Positions 1 to 5,910 are shown, numbered from the stretch's first letter. The stretch is DNA of 7,590 bases from an uncultured Eubacteriales bacterium (GCA_902475455.1 CABRZO010000122.1:1-7590), one strand, 5' to 3'. Numbers and translations: made by a program. The notes: a model not told the origin generated them from the sequence alone.

Positions 1-570
1 TTATCTGTTTTTGATCCGCTGTTCCAGCCGGTCATAGGGCTTGTTGCAGAGCTTGTACATGAGAAAGCTGCCCGCCAGTCCTGCGCATGTGCCCACCAGA
101 ACATCGGTGGGATAGTGAACCCCCACATAGAGCCGACTGAAGGCAATCAGCAGGGCCAGTAAGATGGCGGGGATGCGGATGAAATTCCATTTGCGCTCCA
201 TACTCCACAGAAGGCTGCCCGCCACCGCGAAGGAGGAGCAGGCATGCCCAGATGGGAAAGAGTGGTCGGCGGGGCATTTCATCAGCATTACAAGCTCCGA
301 AAGCTGAGTGTAAGGGCGAGGTCGAGCCACCAGGTTTTTCAGCAAAATGTTATTGAATAAGAAACAGACCAGCAGCGATACCAGGGCCAGAATACCATAC
401 TTCCTGGTCTTCGGGATGATGGCCAGGACAAGCCCCAGGGCAATCCAGAACAGGCCTGCGTTGCCCAGCGTGCTGATAAACACCATGGGGCCGTTGAGCA
501 GGGCGCAGCGCAGATGTTCCTGAATTCCAAGCAGCAGGCTGCTGTCCATATTTTGTATCATTTCAAACAT
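1..570 (-). CDS. PAP2-family membrane phosphatase (possible undecaprenyl-diphosphatase)
   Basis: This is a small integral membrane protein of the type 2 phosphatidic acid phosphatase (PAP2) superfamily, 189 residues from the chosen start. All three catalytic motifs are visible: K-x6-RP at residues 78-86 (KNLVARPRP), PSGH at 106-109, and SR-x5-H-x3-D at 145-156 (SRLYVGVHYPTD). About five hydrophobic segments surround them, roughly at 28-52, 57-77, 108-122, 132-145 and 156-172. Family members remove phosphate from lipid phosphates; BcrC-like members recycle undecaprenyl pyrophosphate in the cell envelope, which is a plausible but unproven role here. I place the start at ATG 570 because GGAGG lies six bases upstream; the in-frame ATG at 591 has no such site and would add seven residues. 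The stop is TAA at the first three bases of the window, so the gene is complete. It is transcribed away from a glycosyltransferase gene, which fits an envelope context. Substrate cannot be read from the sequence. Confidence 0.9.
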   Translation of the reverse strand: MFEMIQNMDSSLLLGIQEHLRCALLNGPMVFISTLGNAGLFWIALGLVLAIIPKTRKYGILALVSLLVCFLFNNILLKNLVARPRPYTQLSELVMLMKCPADHSFPSGHACSSFAVAGSLLWSMERKWNFIRIPAILLALLIAFSRLYVGVHYPTDVLVGTCAGLAGSFLMYKLCNKPYDRLEQRIKNR

Positions 571-598
571 AGTGTGCCTCCGAATTTTCATTTGTACT

Positions 599-626
599 AT
601 TTTATCTTAAGGCACTCCTTGTGTAA
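599..626 (-). promoter_or_regulatory. Candidate sigma-A promoter for the PAP2 gene
   Basis: Read on the minus strand, TTACAC (621-626) and TAAAAT (599-604) are separated by 16 bases and resemble the -35 and -10 elements (4/6 and 5/6 matches). Transcription would begin near 592, leaving a leader of about 20 bases that includes the GGAGG site. The element overlaps the ribosome binding site of the divergent glycosyltransferase gene. This is inference from sequence match only, and I found no convincing promoter in the opposite direction. Confidence 0.4.
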
Positions 627-638
627 AGGGTGAACGCA

Positions 639-1751
639 ATGAGACATATCATCTGTCTTGCACAGAGCAAGTGGAGCGCAGATCCAGAGCGCACGCAACA
701 TTTCATGCGTCTGTTAAATGACGTTGAGATCAGCTATTTTGAGCTGACGGTCACTGCAAATATCACCAAGTATTTGATGGATCATAACACACTGGAGGCC
801 AGGGAGCCCCACCCGGGTATCAAGGTCTACCGGGTGCCCACCATTCTGTTTTGGAAGAATGGAGCCACCTTGCCGGAAAAGTGGAGTCTGAAAAAGACCC
901 AGAAGGCCATCCGGCGCTGCCTGAAGGAGGCCGGAGTGCGCAATGGCCTTTTGTGGTGCGATACCCCGGTGGTGGCGGACATCATAGAACAGATTCCCCA
1001 TAGTGGGCTGATTTATGACTGCTATCGGGCCTGGGACCGCTATCCGGAACGGATGGAAAGCCAGCTGGCCTATGATGCCGACCTGGTGTTTGCCGCCTCG
1101 GACAACCTGCTGGAGCACGTCTCTCCCTGTAACCAGAATACATTTCTGCTGGCCAACGGCGTCAACTATGGTCTATACGCCAGAGGAGGAAACCCAGAGA
1201 CCATGCCGGATCCGGCCTTTGATCGGTTCCGGGGTACAGTGTTTGGATATTTTGGAAATGTAGAGCGCAACATGGATCTGAGTCCCTTGCTTTATGCGGC
1301 AAAGCGCAATCCTGACTGGACCTTTGTCATCATTGGCAGAGTGAAGGCAGGTCATCCCGACGCGTCCAGAATCAAGCAGGCAAAAAATATTTTCTGCCTA
1401 GGGCACCGGTTTCCGGCGGATGTGCCGGGATGTCTGGCGGCCTGCGATGTGTGCATCGATCTGCTGCACAATGATATTGCCGATGAGGACGTGGTTCCGG
1501 AGCGGATCTATGCCTATTTTGCCGCTCAAAAGCCCGTTGCCTGCGTCTATCCCCGGCGTTATGTGCCCGAATATCCCGATGTGATCTATGGAGCCCAGAG
1601 CGACGAGGAGTTCGAGCGGGCCTGTTTAAAGGCTGCCAACGAATTGGGGCGGCGTAAGCGAATTCGGAGAGGCCAGTACGCCCGGGCGGCGGATTGGGGT
1701 GACAGAGCCCATCTGCTGCAGCAGATTTTACGGGAAAACGGTATGATTTAA
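639..1751 (+). CDS. Glycosyltransferase, GT-B fold, family-1-like
   Basis: The 370-residue product looks like a two-domain GT-B glycosyltransferase, probably transferring a sugar from a nucleotide-sugar in the cytoplasm to an envelope polysaccharide or lipid. The C-terminal donor-binding half is the more recognisable part: a GYFGNV turn at 203-208 followed by a strand-helix unit ending NPDWTFVIIG (224-233), a CLGHRF segment at 253-258, and a PERIYAYFAAQKPVA segment at 287-301 that corresponds to the usual 'P-K-x-Y-E-Y-L-A-x-G-K-P-V' signature. The N-terminal half (1-180) is less conserved and presumably binds the acceptor; FLLANGVNY at 169-177 is typical of the linker into the second domain. 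ATG 639 is preferred over the in-frame GTG at 630 because AAAGGG (625-630) sits eight bases before the ATG. The general type resembles teichuronic-acid-type transferases, but donor and acceptor are not deducible. No signal peptide or membrane segment is evident. Confidence 0.8.
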   Translation: MRHIICLAQSKWSADPERTQHFMRLLNDVEISYFELTVTANITKYLMDHNTLEAREPHPGIKVYRVPTILFWKNGATLPEKWSLKKTQKAIRRCLKEAGVRNGLLWCDTPVVADIIEQIPHSGLIYDCYRAWDRYPERMESQLAYDADLVFAASDNLLEHVSPCNQNTFLLANGVNYGLYARGGNPETMPDPAFDRFRGTVFGYFGNVERNMDLSPLLYAAKRNPDWTFVIIGRVKAGHPDASRIKQAKNIFCLGHRFPADVPGCLAACDVCIDLLHNDIADEDVVPERIYAYFAAQKPVACVYPRRYVPEYPDVIYGAQSDEEFERACLKAANELGRRKRIRRGQYARAADWGDRAHLLQQILRENGMI

Positions 1752-1837
1752 TCTTGTCTATTTCCGACAATGGGACACAAACAGACTGTATTTCCTTGTG
1801 AAAGCGTACAAAAATGACAGATGAGGTATTTGCACCC

Positions 1838-1866
1838 TTGAAAAGGCGCCCTTTTTCCACTAAAAT
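1838..1866 (+). promoter_or_regulatory. Strong sigma-A-type promoter of the purE operon
   Basis: TTGAAA (1838-1843) and TAAAAT (1861-1866) are separated by exactly 17 bases, each one mismatch from consensus. Transcription should begin near 1873, giving a leader of about 160 bases before purE that contains a short reading frame and an intrinsic terminator. The spacer is unusual: AAAAGG (1841-1846) and CCTTTT (1850-1855) form an inverted repeat around a three-base centre between the two promoter elements. In the 86 bases between the glycosyltransferase stop (1751) and this promoter I see only weak five-base inverted repeats and no clear terminator. Confidence 0.7.
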
Positions 1867-1899
1867 AAACATAAATGAAATGGACAGGAGGAAGGCGCA

Positions 1900-1959
1900 A
1901 TGATGTACTCTATGCTGTTTTTCCATGCCCGGTGTGTTATTGCGTCCAAATCCCGATAA
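1900..1959 (+). CDS. Possible 19-residue leader peptide in the purE leader
   Basis: A short reading frame encodes MMYSMLFFHARCVIASKSR and stops at TAA 1957-1959. Its translation start is well formed: AGGAGG at 1886-1891 lies eight bases before ATG 1900, which is followed at once by a second ATG. It sits between a strong promoter and an intrinsic terminator whose 5' arm begins 12 bases after the stop codon, the arrangement expected of a regulatory upstream frame. It resembles no peptide I recognise and has no run of one amino acid that would suggest classical amino-acid attenuation, although three of its first five residues are methionine. It could also be a chance frame behind a purine-rich RNA element. 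Translation is not established. Confidence 0.45.
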   Translation: MMYSMLFFHARCVIASKSR

Positions 1960-1971
1960 GAAAATTCCCGT

Positions 1972-2009
1972 TAAGCAGGTAAGGTATTCTTACCTGCTTA
2001 CTGTTTTTT
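1972..2009 (+). terminator. Intrinsic terminator in the purE leader (putative attenuator)
   Basis: TAAGCAGGTAAG (1972-1983) and its exact complement CTTACCTGCTTA (1989-2000) form a perfect 12-bp stem with a five-base loop (GTATT), followed by CTG and six T residues (2004-2009). It lies after the promoter and only 26 bases before the purE start codon, so transcripts from that promoter must read through it to reach the operon. This is the layout of a transcription attenuator. The signal that would prevent termination is not evident: I see no guanine, PRPP or ZTP aptamer upstream and no clear competing antiterminator stem. Confidence 0.85.
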
Positions 2010-2035
2010 ACTATTTTTAAAAGGAGAGATTGTTC

Positions 2036-2536
2036 ATGAGCAAGAAAGTTGCGGTTGTTATGGGGTCCGACAGTGATTGGCCCAGTGTAAAAGCAGCCTG
2101 CACTCAGCTGAAGGCCTTTGACATTCCCTTTGAAGCCCATATTCTGAGCGCCCACCGCACCCCTGCCGAGGCGGCAGCCTTTGCCAAATCTGCCCGTGAG
2201 AATGGTTTCGGCGTGATTATCTGTGCCGCCGGTATGGCGGCCCATCTGGCAGGCGCCTTTGCCGCAAATACCACCCTGCCGGTGATCGGCATTCCCATGA
2301 AGGGGGGCGCCATGGACGGCCTGGACGCCCTTTTGGCCACGGTCCAGATGCCTTCCGGTATTCCGGTGGCCACGGTGGCCCTGAATGGCGCCAAGAACGC
2401 CGCGGTACTGGCTGCTCAGATTCTGGCGGTTTCCGATGATGCGCTGGCGGCCAAGCTGGATGCCGCCCGGGTGGATATGAGCGCTCAGATTGCGGAAAAG
2501 GAAGCCAAGCTGCAGGCGGAGCTGGCCAGCCTGTGA
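2036..2536 (+). CDS. purE: N5-carboxyaminoimidazole ribonucleotide mutase, class I PurE
   Basis: PurE interconverts N5-CAIR and CAIR in de novo purine synthesis. The 166-residue protein has the usual length and spans the whole fold: the phosphate-binding MGSDSDWP loop near residues 9-16, SAHRTP at 38-43 with the catalytic histidine at 40 (equivalent to His45 of E. coli PurE), AAGMAAHLAG at 64-73, and VQMPSGIPV at 103-111. SDSDW and SAHRTP mark class I, which normally works with the ATP-dependent PurK, rather than the CO2-using class II (which has SSSD and SAHKT). No purK is adjacent. ATG 2036 is preferred because AGGAGA (2022-2027) is eight bases upstream; the in-frame TTG at 2030 is too close to that site. 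The C-terminal 30 residues are charged and alanine-rich, probably the long helix that ends the family fold. It is the first gene of the purE-F-M-N unit and lies just after a leader terminator. Confidence 0.96.
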   Translation: MSKKVAVVMGSDSDWPSVKAACTQLKAFDIPFEAHILSAHRTPAEAAAFAKSARENGFGVIICAAGMAAHLAGAFAANTTLPVIGIPMKGGAMDGLDALLATVQMPSGIPVATVALNGAKNAAVLAAQILAVSDDALAAKLDAARVDMSAQIAEKEAKLQAELASL

Positions 2537-2565
2537 TGCGGTTACACTGTGGCAAGGAGGGTGCT

Positions 2566-4011
2566 ATGAGCATCGAAGGTACATTGTTTGACGACAAACT
2601 CCAGGAGGAGTGCGGAATCTTTGGTATTGCTGCGGGGGAATCCCTGGCCGATCCTGCGATCAGCACTTACCAGGGTCTCTTTGCCCTTCAGCACAGAGGT
2701 CAGGATTCCAGCGGCATTGCGGTTTGTCTGAACGGCGATATCAAGGCCCATAAGGCCCGGGGGCTGGTGCCTGATGTGTTTGACCAGGCGCGTTTGGATG
2801 CATTTCACGGGGCTAAAGCGGCGGTGGGCCATGTGCGGCAGAGCACCGGAACCGGCCTGTCCACCGTCAGCGATATTCAGCCTCTGGTGGTGCACCACGC
2901 CTCCGGTTCTCTGGCCCTGTGCTATAACGGAAAGCTGGTCAACAGCAAGGCCCTGCGGGCGGAAACGGAAAACCGGGGCGGCATTTTCCAGGGGACCAAC
3001 GATGCTGAGGTGATCTCCTATGTGATCGTCCGGGAGCACCTTCGGACGGATACCTTGGCCGACGCGGTGCTCAACGCCATGCACTATCTGATCGGCGCCT
3101 TTTCCATGGTGGTCATGGACAAAAACTGTCTGATTGCCGCCCGGGATCCCAACGGATTCAGGCCCCTGTGCATGGGCAAAGTGGGGGATTCCATCGTGTT
3201 TGCCTCCGAGTCCTGTGCCATTGAGGCCCTGGGGGGAACCTTCCTGCGGGATGTTGCTCCCGGTGAAGTGGTGGTGACGGAATACGGCAGCGGGGAGATC
3301 CAGTCCTATCACTGTGACATCCGGGCAAAATCTGCGCTGTGCATGTTTGAGCTGATCTACTTCGCACGACAGGACTCCGTGGTAGACGGGGCATCTGTCA
3401 GCAAGGTCAGAGAGAGGGCGGGTCGAATGTTGGCCCGCAACAGCACAGTTCAGGGAGATCTGGTACTGGGTGTGCCGGACTCGGGGATTGTGGGCGCCAT
3501 GGGCTATGCCCGGGAGTCCGGCATCCCCTATGAGCTGGGTCTGATGAAAAACCGTTACATCCAGCGTACCTTTATCGAGTCCCGGGCCTGGGAGCGGGAG
3601 AAATCGGTTCGGATCAAGCTGAACGCCATCTCCTCCTGTGTCAAGGGGAAACGGATTATTCTGGTGGATGACTCCATCGTCCGGGGCACCACCAGTGCCC
3701 GGATCATTCAGCTGCTGCGGGATGCCGGTGCCAAAGAGGTGCACGTCAAGTCCACGGCCCCCGCCTTCATCTACCCCTGTTATTTTGGCACATCTCTACC
3801 GGAGCCAGGTCAGCTGGCCGCCTTTGGCCGCACCGTGGAAGAGGTCTGTCAGCTGATCGGGGCGGACTCCCTTCAATATCTCCGGGTGGAGGATCTGAAG
3901 GAGATTACGGCGGATCTGAACATCCAATTCTGCGATGCCTGCTTCACCGGCCACTATGCGGTGCCGGTCCCCAGAAACCACGAAGATCAGTTGAGCATCA
4001 CCAACTTTTAA
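2566..4011 (+). CDS. purF: Amidophosphoribosyltransferase (glutamine PRPP amidotransferase)
   Basis: PurF catalyses the committed step, making 5-phosphoribosylamine from PRPP and glutamine. The 481-residue protein starts with a 15-residue propeptide ending EE before Cys16 (CGIFG), the N-terminal glutaminase nucleophile exposed by self-cleavage in the B. subtilis-type enzyme. The glutaminase domain continues through LQHRGQDSSGIA (41-52), NGKLVN (121-126) and RDPNGFRPL (193-201). The phosphoribosyltransferase domain carries the PRPP loop IILVDDSIVRGTT at 364-376. Cysteines at 259, 405, 456 and 459 match the four ligands of the [4Fe-4S] cluster of the B. subtilis enzyme (Cys236, 382, 442, 445; the first interval is the same, 146 residues), so an oxygen-sensitive cluster is expected. 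YFARQDS at 265-271 has Q where most relatives have P. ATG 2566 follows AAGGAGG by five bases; upstream in-frame starts at 2533 and 2536 overlap the purE stop and lack a site. The gap after purE is 29 bases. Confidence 0.97.
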   Translation: MSIEGTLFDDKLQEECGIFGIAAGESLADPAISTYQGLFALQHRGQDSSGIAVCLNGDIKAHKARGLVPDVFDQARLDAFHGAKAAVGHVRQSTGTGLSTVSDIQPLVVHHASGSLALCYNGKLVNSKALRAETENRGGIFQGTNDAEVISYVIVREHLRTDTLADAVLNAMHYLIGAFSMVVMDKNCLIAARDPNGFRPLCMGKVGDSIVFASESCAIEALGGTFLRDVAPGEVVVTEYGSGEIQSYHCDIRAKSALCMFELIYFARQDSVVDGASVSKVRERAGRMLARNSTVQGDLVLGVPDSGIVGAMGYARESGIPYELGLMKNRYIQRTFIESRAWEREKSVRIKLNAISSCVKGKRIILVDDSIVRGTTSARIIQLLRDAGAKEVHVKSTAPAFIYPCYFGTSLPEPGQLAAFGRTVEEVCQLIGADSLQYLRVEDLKEITADLNIQFCDACFTGHYAVPVPRNHEDQLSITNF

Positions 4012-4050
4012 TCTCACCGAGTAATATCAAGAAAACTGGAGGAATTGAGA

Positions 4051-5091
4051 ATGAGTGTAAGTAAATCTGACTCTTACGCTGCTGCCGGCGTAGATGTGAC
4101 TGCCGGATATGAGGCGGTCAATCGCATTAAGCCTCTGGTGGAATCCACCAACGTGCCCGGCGTGCTGGGAGGGCTGGGCGGCTTTGGCGGCATGTTTGAG
4201 CCCCAGATTGCCGGAATGAAGCGTCCCATTACAGTTTCCGGAACGGATGGTGTGGGCACCAAGTTGAAGCTAGCCTTTTTGATGGATAAGCATGACACTG
4301 TGGGCATTGACTGCGTTGCCATGTGTGTCAACGACATTATCTGCGCCGGCGCGTCTCCCATGTTTTTCCTGGACTATATTGCCTGCGGCAAGAACAATCC
4401 TCAGCGAATTGAGGATATTGTCAGCGGCATCGCCGAGGGCTGCCGCCAGGCTGGCTGCGCGCTCATCGGCGGTGAGACTGCAGAGATGCCCGGCTTTTAT
4501 CCGGAGGATGAGTATGATCTGGCCGGTTTCTCTGTGGGTCTGGTGGACTACGACAAGGTCATTGACAGCAGCAATATGCAGGAGGGCGATATCCTGATCG
4601 GCCTGGCCTCCTCCGGCGTCCACTCCAATGGCTACTCTCTGGTGCGTAAGGTGCTCAACATCAACGAGACCTATAACCAGTACAACAATGATTTGGGCTG
4701 CACTCTGGGCGAGGAGTTGCTGAAACCCACCCGGATCTATGTGCGGGCGGTCAAGCGTCTGCTGGATCAGGGGGTGGAGATCCATGGTATCAGCCACATC
4801 ACCGGCGGCGGTTTCTTTGAGAATGTGCCCCGTATGATGAAGGAGGGGCTGGTGGCCAATATTAAGACCAATTCCTTCCCCCGTCCGGTGATCTTTGATA
4901 TTCTGCAGAAGGCCGGGGACATCCCCACCCGGGAGATGTACAATACCTTTAACATGGGCATCGGCATGGTGATTGCTGTGCCCAACAACTGTGCCGGCGA
5001 GGCTATGTCCGCTCTGGTGAAGGCGGGCGAGCGGGCCTATGTCATCGGCAATGTGACCCGGGGTGAGACCGGCGTTGAGGTGGTATTTTGA
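4051..5091 (+). CDS. purM: Phosphoribosylformylglycinamidine cyclo-ligase (AIR synthetase)
   Basis: PurM uses ATP to close the imidazole ring, converting FGAM to AIR. The 346-residue length is normal for the family. Visible family motifs, in order, are YAAAGVDVTAGYEAV near the N-terminus, the glycine-rich GGLGGFGGMFE, SGTDGVGTKLKLA (nucleotide and phosphate binding), DCVAMCVNDIICAGASP, GGETAEMPGFY, SSGVHSNGYSLVR, HITGGGFFENVPRM and FNMGIGMV. All are intact, so the enzyme should be functional. ATG 4051 is preceded by GGAGG (4038-4042) at eight bases; an in-frame TTG at 4045 is too close to that site. It follows purF by 39 bases with no promoter or terminator that I can see, so it is read as part of the same transcript. 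Its stop codon overlaps the start of purN by four bases, which suggests translational coupling between these two steps. Confidence 0.97.
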   Translation: MSVSKSDSYAAAGVDVTAGYEAVNRIKPLVESTNVPGVLGGLGGFGGMFEPQIAGMKRPITVSGTDGVGTKLKLAFLMDKHDTVGIDCVAMCVNDIICAGASPMFFLDYIACGKNNPQRIEDIVSGIAEGCRQAGCALIGGETAEMPGFYPEDEYDLAGFSVGLVDYDKVIDSSNMQEGDILIGLASSGVHSNGYSLVRKVLNINETYNQYNNDLGCTLGEELLKPTRIYVRAVKRLLDQGVEIHGISHITGGGFFENVPRMMKEGLVANIKTNSFPRPVIFDILQKAGDIPTREMYNTFNMGIGMVIAVPNNCAGEAMSALVKAGERAYVIGNVTRGETGVEVVF

Positions 5092-5714
5092 AGCGGATCG
5101 CGGTACTGGTTTCCGGCGGGGGAACCAACCTTCAGGCGTTGATTGACGCCAAAAAAAGAGGAGCCATTCCGGAGGGCGAATTCGCCGCCGTTATCTCTTC
5201 GTCCCCCAACGCCTACGCCCTGAAACGGGCGGAGACGGCGGGAATCCCCACCTTTGTCATTGACCGGAAAGCTTATGCCTCCAATCGGGAGATGACGGTT
5301 TCTCTGACCGAGCTGCTGCAGACTCAGAAGATTGATCTGGTGGTCTTGGCCGGATTCCTCTACATTCTGACGGAAGAGCTGGTCAACGCCTATCCCAACG
5401 CCATCATCAATGTACACCCGGCCCTGATCCCGTCATTTTGCGGCGAGGGCTGCTATGGCCTTCATGTCCATGAAAAAGCCATTGAATATGGTGTGAAGGT
5501 GTCCGGCGCCACCGTGCATTTTGTCAGCGAAGAGTGCGACGGCGGCCCTATCATCCTGCAGAAAGCGGTACCAGTGGAGGAAGGGGACACGCCGGAGGCA
5601 CTGCAGCGCCGCATTATGGAGCAAGCGGAATGGATCCTGCTGCCCCAGGCCGTGGACCTGTTTTGTCGAGGGAAGCTGTCGGTGGAGGGCCGGCGGGTCC
5701 ATATTCTGCCCTGA
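5088..5714 (+). CDS. purN: Phosphoribosylglycinamide formyltransferase (GAR transformylase), TTG start
   Basis: PurN transfers the formyl group of 10-formyl-tetrahydrofolate to GAR. The 208-residue protein has the N-terminal phosphate loop VSGGGTNLQALID (8-20), the strand VVLAGFLYIL (85-94) and the catalytic triad in its usual setting: Asn108 and His110 in INVHPALIPSF, and Asp151 in CDGGPIILQ. The loop after the histidine reads SFCGEGCYGLHVH, a longer form than the E. coli 'KYPGLHTH'. The start is a TTG (5088-5090) sharing TTGA with the purM stop; the usual MKRIAVLVSGGG start of the family begins exactly there, and GAGGTGG (5077-5083) provides a modest ribosome binding site, so no other start is plausible. 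The non-ATG codon and overlap imply dependence on purM translation. It is the last gene before the riboswitch-controlled unit, and no terminator lies between it and the next promoter. Confidence 0.96.
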   Translation: MKRIAVLVSGGGTNLQALIDAKKRGAIPEGEFAAVISSSPNAYALKRAETAGIPTFVIDRKAYASNREMTVSLTELLQTQKIDLVVLAGFLYILTEELVNAYPNAIINVHPALIPSFCGEGCYGLHVHEKAIEYGVKVSGATVHFVSEECDGGPIILQKAVPVEEGDTPEALQRRIMEQAEWILLPQAVDLFCRGKLSVEGRRVHILP

Positions 5715-5726
5715 ACCAGAGTTTTC

Positions 5727-5756
5727 TTGACAACGGCGCGGCGGTTATGGTACACT
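5727..5756 (+). promoter_or_regulatory. Sigma-A promoter with extended -10, driving the riboswitch-purO-purH unit
   Basis: A perfect TTGACA (5727-5732) and TACACT (5751-5756) are 18 bases apart, and the -10 is preceded by TGG, an extended -10 element. The predicted transcription start near 5763 falls at the first base pair of the ZTP aptamer, so the RNA would begin essentially with the aptamer. The promoter lies 12 bases after the purN stop, so the last two purine genes have their own transcript, although readthrough from purN could also enter the riboswitch. Confidence 0.8.
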
Positions 5757-5763
5757 AAATTTC

Positions 5764-5830
5764 GCTATATGACTGACGGAAGTGGAGTAACCACATGGAG
5801 TATAGCAGTATCAATGCCGACCGTCTGGGC
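5764..5830 (+). promoter_or_regulatory. ZTP/ZMP riboswitch (pfl motif) aptamer
   Basis: This RNA element senses AICAR nucleotides (ZMP/ZTP), the alarmone of 10-formyl-tetrahydrofolate shortage. The core elements can be traced: P1 pairs GCTATA (5764-5769) with TATAGC (5801-5806); P2 pairs GTGG (5782-5785) with CCAC (5791-5794); the pseudoknot pairs GACGG (5775-5779) with CCGTC (5821-5825); and P3 pairs GCC (5816-5818) with GGC (5828-5830). The conserved TGACTGACGGAA segment and the 3' block GCCGACCGTCTGGGC match the class closely as I know it from the Fusobacterium ulcerans example. The 3' GGGC is shared with the terminator that follows, giving the known ON-switch logic: ligand binding keeps P3 and the pseudoknot formed, the terminator cannot fold, and downstream genes are expressed. 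Those genes are the AICAR formyltransferase and its partner, so the ligand is the substrate of the regulated pathway. The identification is by recognised consensus and pairing, not by a covariance search. Confidence 0.95.
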
Positions 5831-5857
5831 GCACCTTGTCAAGGTGCGCCCTTTTTT
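5827..5857 (+). terminator. Intrinsic terminator, expression platform of the ZTP riboswitch
   Basis: GGGCGCACCTTG (5827-5838) and CAAGGTGCGCCC (5840-5851) are exact complements; folded realistically this is a 10-bp GC-rich stem with a TGTCA loop, followed by TTTTTT (5852-5857) and ATTT. The first four bases, GGGC, belong to the aptamer's P3 and 3' conserved block, so terminator and ligand-bound aptamer are mutually exclusive. The same element can end any transcript reading through from purN. The 53 bases from here to the next start codon hold only the ribosome binding site. Confidence 0.93.
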
Positions 5858-5910
5858 ATTTGACTGACCCGGCGCGCCTGAGCTGATGTATCAAACAGGA
5901 GGAATTGATT

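Noticed and set aside
1760..1772. ATTTCCGACAATG, similar to the PurR box (AWWWCCGAACWWT).
   Set aside because: It matches about 10 of 13 positions but lacks the AAC core order, has no inverted partner, and lies about 110 bases before the predicted start site.
1372..1926. A minus-strand frame covering the purE leader and the end of the glycosyltransferase gene.
   Set aside because: Its product has no recognisable motif, it overlaps a well-supported gene and a promoter, and no ribosome binding site supports it.
1873..2009. A guanine, PRPP (ykkC-type) or second ZTP aptamer in the purE leader.
   Set aside because: None of the conserved blocks of these classes is present in the leader sequence.
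1989..2020. A separate purE promoter using TTACCT and TATTTT within the leader terminator.
   Set aside because: The match is poor, and the start site would fall inside the purE ribosome binding site.
2542..3744. A 400-codon open frame on the minus strand.
   Set aside because: It lies wholly antisense to purF, whose protein is unmistakable, and its translation shows no family motif; it is a GC-driven shadow.
4038..4048. An 11-base repeat, GGAGGAATTGA, shared with 5898-5908.
   Set aside because: Both copies are Shine-Dalgarno regions (purM and purO); the similarity is explained by that role.
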